From the NCBI RefSeq assembly GCF_022807995.1, contig NZ_CP094351.1:2139001-2203000 (forward strand): a stretch of 64,000 bases of DNA. Direction: 5' to 3'. This DNA is from Pseudomonas orientalis (lineage in GTDB: Bacteria; Pseudomonadota; Gammaproteobacteria; Pseudomonadales; Pseudomonadaceae). Position numbers and translations under genes: made by a program. Shown here one piece after another: positions 1 to 8,739 of the stretch. The first letter of the stretch is position 1. Each line of letters opens with the position of its first letter. The notes beneath the pieces are model-generated. The model ran no database searches. It saw only the letters and a list, made by a program, of their open reading frames with translations, and was not told the origin of the DNA.

Positions 1-400
1 TGTGGGAGGGGGCTTGCCCCCGATGGCGGCCTCAGGGCCGACTAGGATGTTGGATCAGATCGAGTACATATCCGTTTCTGCGGTCACGGCTGCTATGGGT
101 TCCGCCCTTACGGCGGCTCACTTTTGAAAAGCGCAAAAGTAAGCAAAACGCTCTTGCCCCACCACTCGGCACCTCGCCTAGGCTCGGTGTGCCCGAACGC
201 AGGCTTGAATCCGTGGGCCGCCGCAATGGGCCATCCCTGGCCCAGTGCGGCTAACCCGGCGTCCTGCCGGGTTGCCCACGGATTCAAGCCTGCGTTCGGC
301 CAGCGTGGTTTAACGGGGCGCCTGAGATCAAAAGCAGATCAAGATCAAGAGCGGCTCGCTTCGCATCGTGGTTACGTTTGGGCGCTACAGGGTTTTGTCG
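1..400 (+). repeat. Long structured interspersed repeat, copy 1
   Basis: This copy starts with a GI-type REP (1-23) and continues into a long repeat seen five times in the window. Helices are visible. CCGCC (102-106) pairs with GGCGG (112-116). ACTTTTG pairs with CAAAAGT just after. A perfect 25-bp outer stem (194-218 with 274-298) encloses two hairpins: GCCGCA/TGCGGC plus TGGGCCA/TGGCCCA (220-251), and AACCCGGC/GCCGGGTT (253-273). The tail carries GATCAA hexamers (about 332-350). ORFs here are by-products of the repeat. Pairing partners co-vary among copies (see findings). Confidence 0.9.
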
Positions 401-456
401 ATACCTGTGCCCATAGCACCGTAGCGGCAATTGGGGCCGTTCGGCATCGGCGTCTT

Positions 457-1677
457 TTACGGCACCAATTCAGCGTCTGACACACCGTATTCGTCCAACG
501 AATACAGCAATGTTCCGTACCCCAGTTGCTCGTAACCGCCGCTGCCAGGGCCATAATCGCCGCCGCCTCCTTCAACCTGGACCTTATTCACCATGGCTTT
601 CATATTCGGCGCGCTAAGGCTTTTGCGTACGACGTAGTGGTTGTATAGCAGCTCCCATATCGGACGGATTTCGCCGCGATGGTTGGCCGAGATGATCCTC
701 TGTTTGAGCGCGCCGTTGAGCACAGGGGTAAACGGAACATCGTGGCCCAGGTTGTACTGGGCCACATACTCGGCGCCTTGCAGTACGCGGTTGTTCTGGT
801 AGCCGAACAGGTCGTCGCCCTGGTTCCAGGCCATCTGGCAGAAACTGCCGAGCAGGGCGATGTCGAGCAGGGCGTGAGCCTGGTCACGCCCGCTTTCCTG
901 GACTTGGCCCAGGCCATTGCCGTAAAGCTTCCAGACCGCGTGTTCGATGGCGCCGTTACCGCTGCCGTGCTTGAAGTAGTCGACGGCCTCGTTGTAGAGG
1001 TCGCGGCGATCCGTCAGTACGCCGATGGCCAGGATAGCGTTCATGTTGGCCAGGTCCCAGCGGGCGCCGTGACGATCAGCCGGGCTTCCATCGTGGTGCA
1101 GCAGGAAATCATGACTGATGGGATAGAACACGTTGAGCAGCATGCTTTGAAATCGATGAAAGTCCGCCGTCTGCCATTTCGGGTAGCTGCGCAATAACTC
1201 GGCGGCGTTGGCCAGTTGATAACCAAACAAGCCTGCCTTCAGGAACTTGTCGGGTTCGTCCCTGATGGCGGTAAGCGTGGAAGACCACTGGTTCAAAATG
1301 CCCACGGCCTTGTCGGCATAGGCGGGGTCTTGCGAGATCTGCCAGCGCAGGGCCAGTGCGTAGGCTGCGGCGGCGTCGTTGAACAGCGTGCTGTCGTTAT
1401 TTATGCCTGCTGAAGTGCGGTACACCACGGGCACTGGATTAGGCTGCCAGGCCAATGATGCATGCGGATTGGCGATCAGCTTTTGCCAGCCGGCCAGCCA
1501 CGGCGGGTTCTGGTTGGCCAGTTTTTCGCGTATTCGCGTGAAGTCCGTCTCGGTCTGGAGCAGGCCAGGGTGGACGAATGCATCGGCAGGCAGGGCGGAG
1601 GAAGCTTGACCGTCGATACTCATCGCCAGCGCGCCGAGCAGCACGGCTATTCTGGTGAGGTGTTTGAAAGAAATCAT
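457..1677 (-). CDS. Alginate lyase family protein, exported
   Basis: The product has 406 residues and resembles the alginate lyase superfamily (Pfam Alginate_lyase), which cleaves uronate polysaccharides by beta-elimination in the periplasm. An N-terminal signal peptide is clear: basic residues, a hydrophobic run, and an A-S-S cleavage region near residue 26. Family-like segments include HGARWDLANMNA, the WNQGDDLFGYQNNR segment and a Gly-rich GGGGDYGPGSGGYEQ tail. The length is normal for the family. It stands alone, divergent from the two-component pair starting at 1925, and its 3' end abuts repeat copy 1. The exact substrate (alginate or another uronan) cannot be decided from sequence. Confidence 0.85.
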   Translation of the reverse strand: MISFKHLTRIAVLLGALAMSIDGQASSALPADAFVHPGLLQTETDFTRIREKLANQNPPWLAGWQKLIANPHASLAWQPNPVPVVYRTSAGINNDSTLFNDAAAAYALALRWQISQDPAYADKAVGILNQWSSTLTAIRDEPDKFLKAGLFGYQLANAAELLRSYPKWQTADFHRFQSMLLNVFYPISHDFLLHHDGSPADRHGARWDLANMNAILAIGVLTDRRDLYNEAVDYFKHGSGNGAIEHAVWKLYGNGLGQVQESGRDQAHALLDIALLGSFCQMAWNQGDDLFGYQNNRVLQGAEYVAQYNLGHDVPFTPVLNGALKQRIISANHRGEIRPIWELLYNHYVVRKSLSAPNMKAMVNKVQVEGGGGDYGPGSGGYEQLGYGTLLYSLDEYGVSDAELVP

Positions 1678-1924
1678 CGTGTGTTCGACCTGATGTGTCC
1701 AACCTTATGTGGCGTAGACAGCCATACGGACAGGGCCAGGTTTGGCCCCCGGGATGAAACAGCTGGCGCTTGAATGGAGCCTGTCAGGCGAGTTGATAGG
1801 CTTGGACAGCGATGTGCTGGTGGGCATAGGATCGGCTCGCGAAAGTCGGGCACAGGGCAATACTGGCAGCGGACTTTCAATAAACCGTTCGTAAATTATC
1901 AAGGTTTCATCAAGAGGCTTCTTT

Positions 1925-2614
1925 GTGTCAGGAAAACGTATCCTCATTGTCGAAGACGACGCCGACAGCGCCAGCATTCTCGAAGCCTATCTGCGCCGCG
2001 ATGGCTATGAGGTGGCCCTGGCCGAAGACGGCCAACGCGGTCTCGACCTGCACAAGAGCTGGCAGCCCGACCTGATATTGCTCGACGTGATGCTGCCGCG
2101 CCTGAGTGGCACCGAGGTGTTGTCGGCGGTGCGCCGCAGCAGTGACACGCCGGTGATCATGGTCACGGCCATGGGCGACGAACCGGAAAAGCTCGGCGCC
2201 TTGCGCTACGGCGCGGACGACTATGTGGTCAAGCCCTACAGCCCGCGCGAAGTGGTGGCGAGGGTGCAGGCGGTGCTGCGCCGCACCACCGGCAACCAGC
2301 CGGTGGCGCAGCTGTTGCGCCATGAAAACCTGCGGGTGGATCTGGTTGCCTTTACCGCAGCCATCGAGCAAGGCGATGCGCCAGCGCAATGGCTGGACCT
2401 GACGCCCACCGAATTCAAGCTGCTGGTGACGTTGCTCCAGACCCCGACTAAGGCCTTCACCCGTGACGAGTTGCTGGAAATCTGCCTGCCGGAAAGCGAA
2501 GCCCTGGCCCGGGTCGTCGACACCCATGTGCACAACCTGCGCCGCAAACTGGAAACCCATGGCATCGCCGGGGTACTGGTGACGGTGCGTTCCATTGGCT
2601 ATCGGTTCAGGTAA
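1925..2614 (+). CDS. OmpR/PhoB-family response regulator (BaeR/AdeR-like)
   Basis: The protein has 229 residues. The receiver domain occupies residues 4-120, with an acidic pocket at E10-D12, the phospho-acceptor D54 (LILLDVMLP) and the conserved K103 (DYVVKPYSP). The C-terminal winged helix (about 130-228) ends with the VRSIGYRFR signature. The start is GTG at 1925, since the fold begins at residue 4 (RILIVED). The gene lies 4 bp upstream of its sensor kinase, so the two form an operon. Sequence style resembles BaeR/AdeR regulators of efflux or envelope stress. The actual regulon is unknown, and no pump genes are adjacent. Confidence 0.9.
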   Translation: MSGKRILIVEDDADSASILEAYLRRDGYEVALAEDGQRGLDLHKSWQPDLILLDVMLPRLSGTEVLSAVRRSSDTPVIMVTAMGDEPEKLGALRYGADDYVVKPYSPREVVARVQAVLRRTTGNQPVAQLLRHENLRVDLVAFTAAIEQGDAPAQWLDLTPTEFKLLVTLLQTPTKAFTRDELLEICLPESEALARVVDTHVHNLRRKLETHGIAGVLVTVRSIGYRFR

Positions 2615-2618
2615 ACCC

Positions 2619-3794
2619 ATGCCGGATAAATCGCAGATCAACGACAAACCGCTGTGGCGCTGGATCGGCATGCGCATGAGCCTGCTGGCGATCGGCGCCG
2701 TGGTGGTGATCTCGGTGTGCATGTGGCTCAACATCACGCTGTCGGATCGGGATTTTGTGCAGCACCTGCCGCCGGGGCTGCGCGAAGAGCTGCATCAACT
2801 GCGTGCCGATCCAGGACTCAACGAGGCGCGCTTGCGTCAATTGGTGGCCCAGTACTACCCGCTGGACTATTTCCAGCCGGCCATCGCCAATCACGACTGG
2901 CTGGTACTGGCTGGCCTGGTGCTGGTCGCCATCCCCATCATCATTGCCTGCGGCCTGTGGTTTTCGCGGCCGTTGTCCAGTCAGTTTTCAGCGGTTGCCC
3001 AGGGCGCCAGGCGGGTCGCCGGCGGGGACTTCCTGACGCGTCTGCCGGTGCACCGCAATGCACCCGACGAGCTGCAGCGGCTGGTCAGCGACTTCAACAG
3101 CATGGGCACGCAACTGGAGCGCTATGAGCGTGACGTGCGTGAGTCCAGCGCGGTCATTGCCCACGAACTGCGCACGCCGTTGAATGCCGCCATGGGGCGC
3201 GTGCAGGGTATGCTTGACGAGGTGTTCCCCAGCGATGCCGCGCAGTTGGGCATGGTCAAGCGCCAGCTCGATCAACTGAGCAAACTGGTGGATGACCTGC
3301 ACCTGTTGTCGATGGCCCGGGCCGGCCGGTTGGTGCTGGAGCGCAGCGATTTCTCCCTGAAGGCCCTGGTGGCCGAACGGTTGGCCTGGTTTGAACCGCA
3401 ATTGGATCAGGCCGGCGTGCGCACGCAGGTCAGTATGGACGATGGACTGCGTGTACATGCCGATCGCGATCGCCTGGGCCAGATCATCAACATCCTGGTG
3501 GATAACCTGCTGCGTTATGCGGCTGGCGGCGGTGAATTGAATATCATGGCGCGCCAGGTCCAGGGCCTGGTGGTGATTGAAATCGGTGACCGCGGCCCGG
3601 GTATCGACGCCCAGCACCTGGACAGCGTATTTGATCGCTTCTGGCGGGCGGAACGCTCCAGGGCGCGTTATTCGGGCGGCAGCGGGCTGGGCTTGTCCAT
3701 CGCCCGGGCGATCTGCCAGGCCCACGGCGGCGCCATGACGGCCAGTAACCTGGCCGAGGGTGGCGCGCTGATCAGGGCGCAGTTTCCGGTGTAG
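2619..3794 (+). CDS. Sensor histidine kinase (BaeS/AdeS-like)
   Basis: The protein has 391 residues from ATG 2619; an upstream in-frame TTG at 2595 lies inside the regulator gene and is less likely. Membrane segments at about 19-40 and 93-115 flank a periplasmic loop of only about 50 residues. A HAMP linker follows (about 117-170). The HisKA box is SAVIAHELRTPLN with phospho-accepting H182. The HATPase domain carries an N box (NILVDNLLRYA), G1 (GDRGPGID) and G2 (GGSGLGLSIA). It is the cognate partner of the regulator encoded immediately upstream. The small sensor loop suggests sensing of an envelope or membrane signal; the ligand is unknown. Confidence 0.9.
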   Translation: MPDKSQINDKPLWRWIGMRMSLLAIGAVVVISVCMWLNITLSDRDFVQHLPPGLREELHQLRADPGLNEARLRQLVAQYYPLDYFQPAIANHDWLVLAGLVLVAIPIIIACGLWFSRPLSSQFSAVAQGARRVAGGDFLTRLPVHRNAPDELQRLVSDFNSMGTQLERYERDVRESSAVIAHELRTPLNAAMGRVQGMLDEVFPSDAAQLGMVKRQLDQLSKLVDDLHLLSMARAGRLVLERSDFSLKALVAERLAWFEPQLDQAGVRTQVSMDDGLRVHADRDRLGQIINILVDNLLRYAAGGGELNIMARQVQGLVVIEIGDRGPGIDAQHLDSVFDRFWRAERSRARYSGGSGLGLSIARAICQAHGGAMTASNLAEGGALIRAQFPV

Positions 3795-3865
3795 GGCAGA
3801 CTCGGCGTAACATGAGCCTGAGTTCATGCCCTGCTTGCTCTTGCCCACTCGCCGAGACCCTGCCT

Positions 3866-4771
3866 ATGAGAGACCTGCCGCCGACCGCCACCTTGCGCGC
3901 ATTTGAATCCGCCACGCGGCATCCAACCTTTACGGCCGCCGCCCAGGAACTGCATGTGAGCCAGAGCGCGGTCAGCCACCAGCTCAAGCACCTGGAAACA
4001 TTGTGGGGGCTGGAACTGTTTGAACGGGGTCAGCCGCTGCGCCTCACCGCAGCGGGGGCTAAGCTGGCGCCGATCGTGCGCGAATTTTTCATCAGCCTGG
4101 CGGCGACCCTGGGCGATCTGCGCGAGCAAAAAGGCCGGGTGCGACTCAGTGTCAGCACCACCTATTCGTTCGCACTGAAATGGCTGCTGCCGCGCTTGCC
4201 GAATCTGGCCCGCCAGCACCCGGAGCTGCTGGTCTCGCTGGACACCACCGACAAGATCATCCACTTCTCTGGGGGCCAGGCGGATGTCGCGATTCGGCTG
4301 GGCAAGGGCAGTTATCCCGGGCTGTATTCAGAGTTTCTGTTCGGCGAGCAGGTATTTCCGGTGGCCAGCCCCGACCTGCTGCAACGCCTCGGCACACCAC
4401 GCGATCCGGCTGACTTGTTGCGCTTGCCGCTGCTGACCCGCGACGGTGCCGAACTGGTGCCGAAGTGGGAGGCCTGGTTTCAAGCCGTCGGACTGGTGTT
4501 TTCGCCGCTCAGGGAAAGCGTCAGGTTCGGTGACAGCAACATGACGGTCGAGGCCGCCTTGCTCGGCCAGGGCGTTGCGTTGGTGCGCAGCGGCCACGTG
4601 GAAAACGAAATCAGCGATGGCCGTCTGGTGCGGCTGTTCGATGTGCATTTCCCTTCGCCGCTGGCTTACTACTTCGTGTGCCCCAAGGGCATCGAGGCGC
4701 AGCCGCACATCCTCGATTTCCGGCACTGGTTGATGGGCGAGGCGCTGAGAGTGCAACAGGCAGCTCAGTAG
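3866..4771 (+). CDS. LysR-family regulator, GcvA-like
   Basis: The product has 301 residues from ATG 3866. The N-terminal helix-turn-helix (LPPTATLRAFESATRHPTF, then AAAQELHVSQSAVSHQLKHLE) has the GcvA-type opening LPPxxxLRAFE. A type 2 periplasmic-binding-like effector domain follows from about residue 90. An upstream TTG at 3812 would add an unrelated 18-residue tail and was rejected. The EamA exporter gene begins 74 bp downstream in the same direction, which makes it a plausible target, but GcvA-like regulators usually act divergently. The effector is unknown. Confidence 0.88.
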   Translation: MRDLPPTATLRAFESATRHPTFTAAAQELHVSQSAVSHQLKHLETLWGLELFERGQPLRLTAAGAKLAPIVREFFISLAATLGDLREQKGRVRLSVSTTYSFALKWLLPRLPNLARQHPELLVSLDTTDKIIHFSGGQADVAIRLGKGSYPGLYSEFLFGEQVFPVASPDLLQRLGTPRDPADLLRLPLLTRDGAELVPKWEAWFQAVGLVFSPLRESVRFGDSNMTVEAALLGQGVALVRSGHVENEISDGRLVRLFDVHFPSPLAYYFVCPKGIEAQPHILDFRHWLMGEALRVQQAAQ

Positions 4772-4845
4772 GGTATGAGTATCCGTTCATGCTGCAATGA
4801 GCAGACTTCGCTGTCGTTCCAAGGCGGGGCTGCCTAAGATGGCGC

Positions 4846-5673
4846 ATGCCTATCCATCTTGTTTGCCTGGTTCTTTTCGCCGCGCTCCTGCACGCCAGTT
4901 GGAACGCGCTGCTGCGTGGCGGTGCCGACCGGCTGTGGTCGATGACCGTGATGTGCATCGCCATTGCCATCACCTGTTGCGTCGCCGCAGCGTTCATGCC
5001 GGTACCCGCGTCGGAGAGCTGGGCGTATGCGCTGCTCTCGGCATTACTGCATGTCGGCTACAACCTGTTCCTGGTGCGCAGCTATCGAGTCGGTGACCTG
5101 GGGCAGATCTATCCCATTTCCCGTGGTTCGTCACCGGCCCTTATCACTCTCGGTGCTGCCGTCTTTGCCGGCGAGCGCATTGCCCCTGGCGAGTTGCTGG
5201 GTATCGCGCTGGTCTCTGGCGGGATCATTTCGCTGGCGTTCAAGGGCCGCAGTCTGTCGGTTCCCAGCCTGCCCTATGCGCTGGGCACCGGCTGCTTCAT
5301 CGCGGCCTACAGCGTCGTCGACGGCATCGGTGCCCGGCTCTCCGGCGCGCCGCTGGCTTACACCGCATGGATGTGTGCCTTGTGGGGCGTGCTGATGCCG
5401 CTGGTGTACATCGGCCTGCGCGATGCCCGCAGCCTGTTCTGCGTGCGGCCCGGCACGTTGACCGCTGCGCTCGGCGGGCTGGTCTCCTTGCTGGCCTATG
5501 CAATCGTTATCTACGCCATGAACGAAGCACCCTTGGGCGCGGTATCGGCCTTGCGCGAAACCAGCGTGCTGTTTGCACTGTTGATCGGCTACCTGTTTCT
5601 TGGCGAGACGCTCACCCTACGCCGGATTCTGGCGTGTGGGGTGATCGTCGCCGGCACCCTCATCATCGGTTGA
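4846..5673 (+). CDS. EamA/DMT-family transporter
   Basis: The protein has 275 hydrophobic residues with about ten transmembrane segments in two halves, as expected for the drug/metabolite transporter superfamily (EamA repeats). These proteins usually export amino acids or small metabolites by proton antiport. Conserved features are the internal repeat, with IYPISRGSSPALITLGAAVFAGE in half one and ALRETSVLFALLIGYLFLGE in half two. The preceding LysR gene and the SDR gene 29 bp downstream run in the same direction. The substrate cannot be assigned. Confidence 0.85.
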   Translation: MPIHLVCLVLFAALLHASWNALLRGGADRLWSMTVMCIAIAITCCVAAAFMPVPASESWAYALLSALLHVGYNLFLVRSYRVGDLGQIYPISRGSSPALITLGAAVFAGERIAPGELLGIALVSGGIISLAFKGRSLSVPSLPYALGTGCFIAAYSVVDGIGARLSGAPLAYTAWMCALWGVLMPLVYIGLRDARSLFCVRPGTLTAALGGLVSLLAYAIVIYAMNEAPLGAVSALRETSVLFALLIGYLFLGETLTLRRILACGVIVAGTLIIG

Positions 5674-5702
5674 TACAGCCACTAACGCAGGAGATCATCT
5701 AA

Positions 5703-6464
5703 ATGGATAAGGTCATACAGGCACCCCTGATCCTGATCACCGGAGGCAGTCGCGGCGTGGGCGCAGCCACCGCTCGGCTGGCCGCCGCCAAGGGCTATGA
5801 CGTCGCTATCAGTTACGTTGCCAACGAACCTGCGGCATTGGCGGTGGTGGCGGATGTGCAGGCAGCGGGGCGCAGAGCCCTGGCCGTGCAGGCCGACAGC
5901 GCAGACCCCGAACAGGTCGCGCAGTTGTTCGCGGCCATCGACCGCACGTTCGGGCGCATCGATGTACTGGTCAATAACGCCGGGGTGCTGGCGACCCAGT
6001 CGCGCCTGGAGGACCTTGGCTTTGAACGCATGCAGCGCATCTTTGCGGTCAATGCCATCGGCCCGATGCTCTGTGCCCAGCAAGCGGTCAAGCGCATGGC
6101 CTACCGGCACAACGGGCCGGGCGGGGCGGTGATCAATGTCTCTTCCGGCGCGGCACGCCTGGGCAGTCCCAACGAATACATCGACTATGCCGCGTCAAAA
6201 GGCGCCCTGGAGACGTTTACCATCGGGTTTGCCAAGGAAGTGGCGCGCGAGGGGATACGCGTCAACTGTGTTCGACCCGGGCACATCTACACCGATATGC
6301 ATGCCAGCGGCGGCGAGCCGGGCCGGGTGGATCGCGTCAAGGACTCGATTCCCATGGGGCGCGGCGGCCAACCAGAGGAAGTGGCACGGGCCATTCTCTG
6401 GCTGGCCGGCGCCGAAGCATCGTTCGTGACCGGCACATTCCTTGACGTGACGGGAGGCAAATGA
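5703..6464 (+). CDS. Short-chain dehydrogenase/reductase, YgfF-like
   Basis: A classical SDR of 253 residues. The NAD(P)-binding TGGSRGVG spans residues 13-20, NNAG begins at 91, and the catalytic Ser is at 147-148 with Y162 and K166 (YAASK). The C-terminal stretch MHASGGEPGRVDRVKDSIPM closely matches what I remember of E. coli YgfF. This suggests a glucose-1-dehydrogenase or oxidoreductase-type enzyme of unassigned substrate. The ATG is preceded by a good ribosome-binding site (GCAGGAGAT). It may be co-transcribed with the EamA exporter 29 bp upstream. Confidence 0.88.
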   Translation: MDKVIQAPLILITGGSRGVGAATARLAAAKGYDVAISYVANEPAALAVVADVQAAGRRALAVQADSADPEQVAQLFAAIDRTFGRIDVLVNNAGVLATQSRLEDLGFERMQRIFAVNAIGPMLCAQQAVKRMAYRHNGPGGAVINVSSGAARLGSPNEYIDYAASKGALETFTIGFAKEVAREGIRVNCVRPGHIYTDMHASGGEPGRVDRVKDSIPMGRGGQPEEVARAILWLAGAEASFVTGTFLDVTGGK

Positions 6465-6596
6465 GCCGGCGGGCGCGTTCGTCTCGTTTCATGCCCGAAG
6501 GTCATGAAGCCTGTCAGTAGCAATTTGTTACGAAGCAATCACGGCAAAATGCCAGTTTGCGCGGGAAAAAGGGGGCAAAAACACGCCTGCCATGGA

Positions 6597-6615
6597 TTTT
6601 TCATAAAATCGTAAC
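6597..6615 (+). promoter_or_regulatory. Candidate Pho box upstream of pstS
   Basis: The stretch TTTTCATAAAATCGTAAC resembles the PhoB-binding consensus of two CTGTCAT-type half-sites separated by an A/T-rich spacer. It lies about 52 bp before the pstS start codon, in a suitable position to replace a -35 element. Matches are partial (TCAT and GTAAC halves are good, the first CTG is lost), so the call rests on position and gene context. Confidence 0.55.
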
Positions 6616-6666
6616 AAACCTGCTGCACAGTCCCGGGAGCCCGAAATTACACCACGGAGTTCCTGA

Positions 6667-7695
6667 ATGAAAAGCTTGATGAAGTCTGCTGCACTCGCCG
6701 TCGCGGTTTCTCTGAGCGCCACTTCGGTGTTTGCTGCCGAAAGCATCCGCCTGACCGGTTCCGGCGCCAGTTTCCCGGCCCCGATCTACCTCACCTGGTT
6801 CAAGGATTTCAGCAAGAAAAGCGCGGGCGTCACGGTTGACTACCAGTCCAAGGGGAGCGGGGCGGGGGTACAGGACTTCCTGAACAAGACCGTTGACTTC
6901 GCCGCCAGTGACTCCGCAATGAAAGACGAAGACATCGCCAAGGTGGCCGAGGGTGTGCAACTGCTGCCGATGACCGCCGGTGAAATCGTGCTGGCCTACA
7001 ACCTGCCGGGCAACCCGAAGGGCCTGAAGCTGCCGCGCGATGTGTACTCCGATATTTTCCTGGGCAAAATTACCCAGTGGAACGATCCCAAGATCGTCGC
7101 CGCCAACCCGGATCTGAAACTGCCGGCCACGCCTATCACCGTCGTGGTGCGTGCCGACTCCAGCGGCACCACCGCGGTATTCACCAAACACCTGGCGGCG
7201 ATCAACCCTGGCTTCAAAGAGGCGTTGGGTGAAGGCAATACCGTCAACTGGCCTGCCACCGACAAGTTCATCAAGTCACCCAAGAACGATGGTGTGACCG
7301 CCACTGTACGCCAGACTCCAGGTGCGATTGGCTACATCGAATACGGTTTCGCCAAGCTGGCCAAGGTCGACTTCGCCCAGTTGCAGAACAAGGCCGGCCA
7401 GTACGTCGTACCCAATGCCGAAAGCGGTGCAGAAGCACTGGCCGCAGTGAAAATGCCGGAAAGCCTGGTGGCCTGGCTGCCGGACCCGGACGGTGCCAAG
7501 TCCTACCCGATCACTTCCTACACCTGGATGATTTTCCGCAAGGACAACGGCAACCCGGCCAAGGCCAAGGCCATGCGTGAAATGGTCGAATACAGCCTGA
7601 CCGAAGGCCAGAAAATCGCTGACTCCATGGGCTACATCCCGCTGCCGCCTTCGGTAGTCGAGCAGGTTCGCAAAGCTTCCGCCAACATTCAGTAA
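6667..7695 (+). CDS. pstS: Phosphate ABC transporter substrate-binding protein PstS
   Basis: The protein has 342 residues. The signal peptide is residues 1-23, with cleavage after VFA. The mature protein opens with the PstS signature LTGSGASFPAPIYLTWF, which supplies phosphate-binding contacts, followed by the GSGAGV and SDSAM segments. Its style is that of E. coli PstS. It is the first gene of pstSCAB and is preceded by a Pho-box-like site. The role is periplasmic capture of inorganic phosphate for the PstCAB importer. As far as I recall, the main Pseudomonas pst operon carries a more diverged PstS, so this is probably a second system. Confidence 0.95.
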   Translation: MKSLMKSAALAVAVSLSATSVFAAESIRLTGSGASFPAPIYLTWFKDFSKKSAGVTVDYQSKGSGAGVQDFLNKTVDFAASDSAMKDEDIAKVAEGVQLLPMTAGEIVLAYNLPGNPKGLKLPRDVYSDIFLGKITQWNDPKIVAANPDLKLPATPITVVVRADSSGTTAVFTKHLAAINPGFKEALGEGNTVNWPATDKFIKSPKNDGVTATVRQTPGAIGYIEYGFAKLAKVDFAQLQNKAGQYVVPNAESGAEALAAVKMPESLVAWLPDPDGAKSYPITSYTWMIFRKDNGNPAKAKAMREMVEYSLTEGQKIADSMGYIPLPPSVVEQVRKASANIQ

Positions 7696-7770
7696 GGCTT
7701 GCCAGGCCGCGCCCGGCATAGGCTTGCCCGCCATGCCGGACGCGTTCCCCCCTTGTTCCGGAATCAGCCA

Positions 7771-8739
7771 ATGAACTCACCTTTTGTCGTACCGGTTAAC
7801 CCGGACTCTGCGTGCCGGCCACCGTCCACGAAGGACTTTGTGGTTGACCGCACCTTCCGTGCCCTTGCACGCATCGGTGTGGTGCTGATACTGGCGCTGG
7901 TTTTCGCGCTGGTGTTCGAAGTCGGACGCAAGGCACTTCCCGGCATGGAAAAGCACGGTTTTGACGTGCTGCTCGGCAGTGTCTGGGATGTGAACCAAGG
8001 CAAATACGGCATTCTGCCGGCGATTTGGGGCACGCTGTACAGTGCTTTCATCGCGTTGCTGATCGCAGGCTTTTTCGGCGTCAGCATGGCGATTTTCCTG
8101 ACTCAGGATTTTTTGCCGGCCAAGCTGGCTGCAGTGTTTCGCACCATCGTCGAGTTGCTCGCCGCCATCCCCAGCGTCGTTTACGGCCTGTGGGGGATCT
8201 ATGTGGTGATTCCGGCGATTCGCCCGCTCACGGCGTGGCTCAACAGCGAGCTTGGCTGGATCCCGTTTTTTGGCACCTCCCTGAGTGGGCCGGGCCTGCT
8301 GCCGGCCGCGTTGGTATTGGCGATCATGATTCTGCCGACCATCGCCGCGGTTTCCCAGGACGCCCTCACCGGCGTGCCGATGAAAACCAAGCAAGCCGCC
8401 TACGGCATGGGCACCACCCATTGGGAAGCGATTCTCAAGGTGATGGTGCCATCCGCCGCCACCGGCATCTTCGGTTCCCTGGTGCTGGGCCTGGGCCGCG
8501 CCCTGGGTGAAACCATGGCCCTGGCCATGCTGGTGGGCAACGCGAACAATATCTCCCTGTCGCTGTTTGCACCGGCCAATACCCTGGCGGCCTTGCTGGC
8601 GCTGAACTTCCCCGAAGCCGGTCCGAACGAGATCGAGGTGCTGATGTACGCCGCACTGGTCCTGATGTTCATCACGCTTCTGGTGAATATCATCGGTTCG
8701 ATGATCATGGTCTACGCCCAACGGGGGACTAAACAATGA
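7771..8739 (+). CDS. pstC: Phosphate ABC permease PstC
   Basis: The protein has 322 residues from ATG 7771; an upstream TTG/GTG extension lacks a plausible protein and was rejected. About six membrane segments are visible. The cytoplasmic EAA-type loop reads LGLGRALGETMALAMLVG, which contacts PstB. The length matches E. coli or cyanobacterial PstC, and is much shorter than the roughly 680-residue PstC of the canonical Pseudomonas pst operon as I remember it. It is 75 bp after pstS and overlaps pstA by 4 bp (ATGA), so translation is coupled. Confidence 0.95.
   Translation: MNSPFVVPVNPDSACRPPSTKDFVVDRTFRALARIGVVLILALVFALVFEVGRKALPGMEKHGFDVLLGSVWDVNQGKYGILPAIWGTLYSAFIALLIAGFFGVSMAIFLTQDFLPAKLAAVFRTIVELLAAIPSVVYGLWGIYVVIPAIRPLTAWLNSELGWIPFFGTSLSGPGLLPAALVLAIMILPTIAAVSQDALTGVPMKTKQAAYGMGTTHWEAILKVMVPSAATGIFGSLVLGLGRALGETMALAMLVGNANNISLSLFAPANTLAALLALNFPEAGPNEIEVLMYAALVLMFITLLVNIIGSMIMVYAQRGTKQ

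Noticed and set aside
124..480. 118-aa frame in the long repeat (also 18337-18750 and 34514-34834)
   Set aside because: It is produced by the repeat. The protein is not kept between copies, since stem changes alter residues freely, and no ribosome-binding site is seen.
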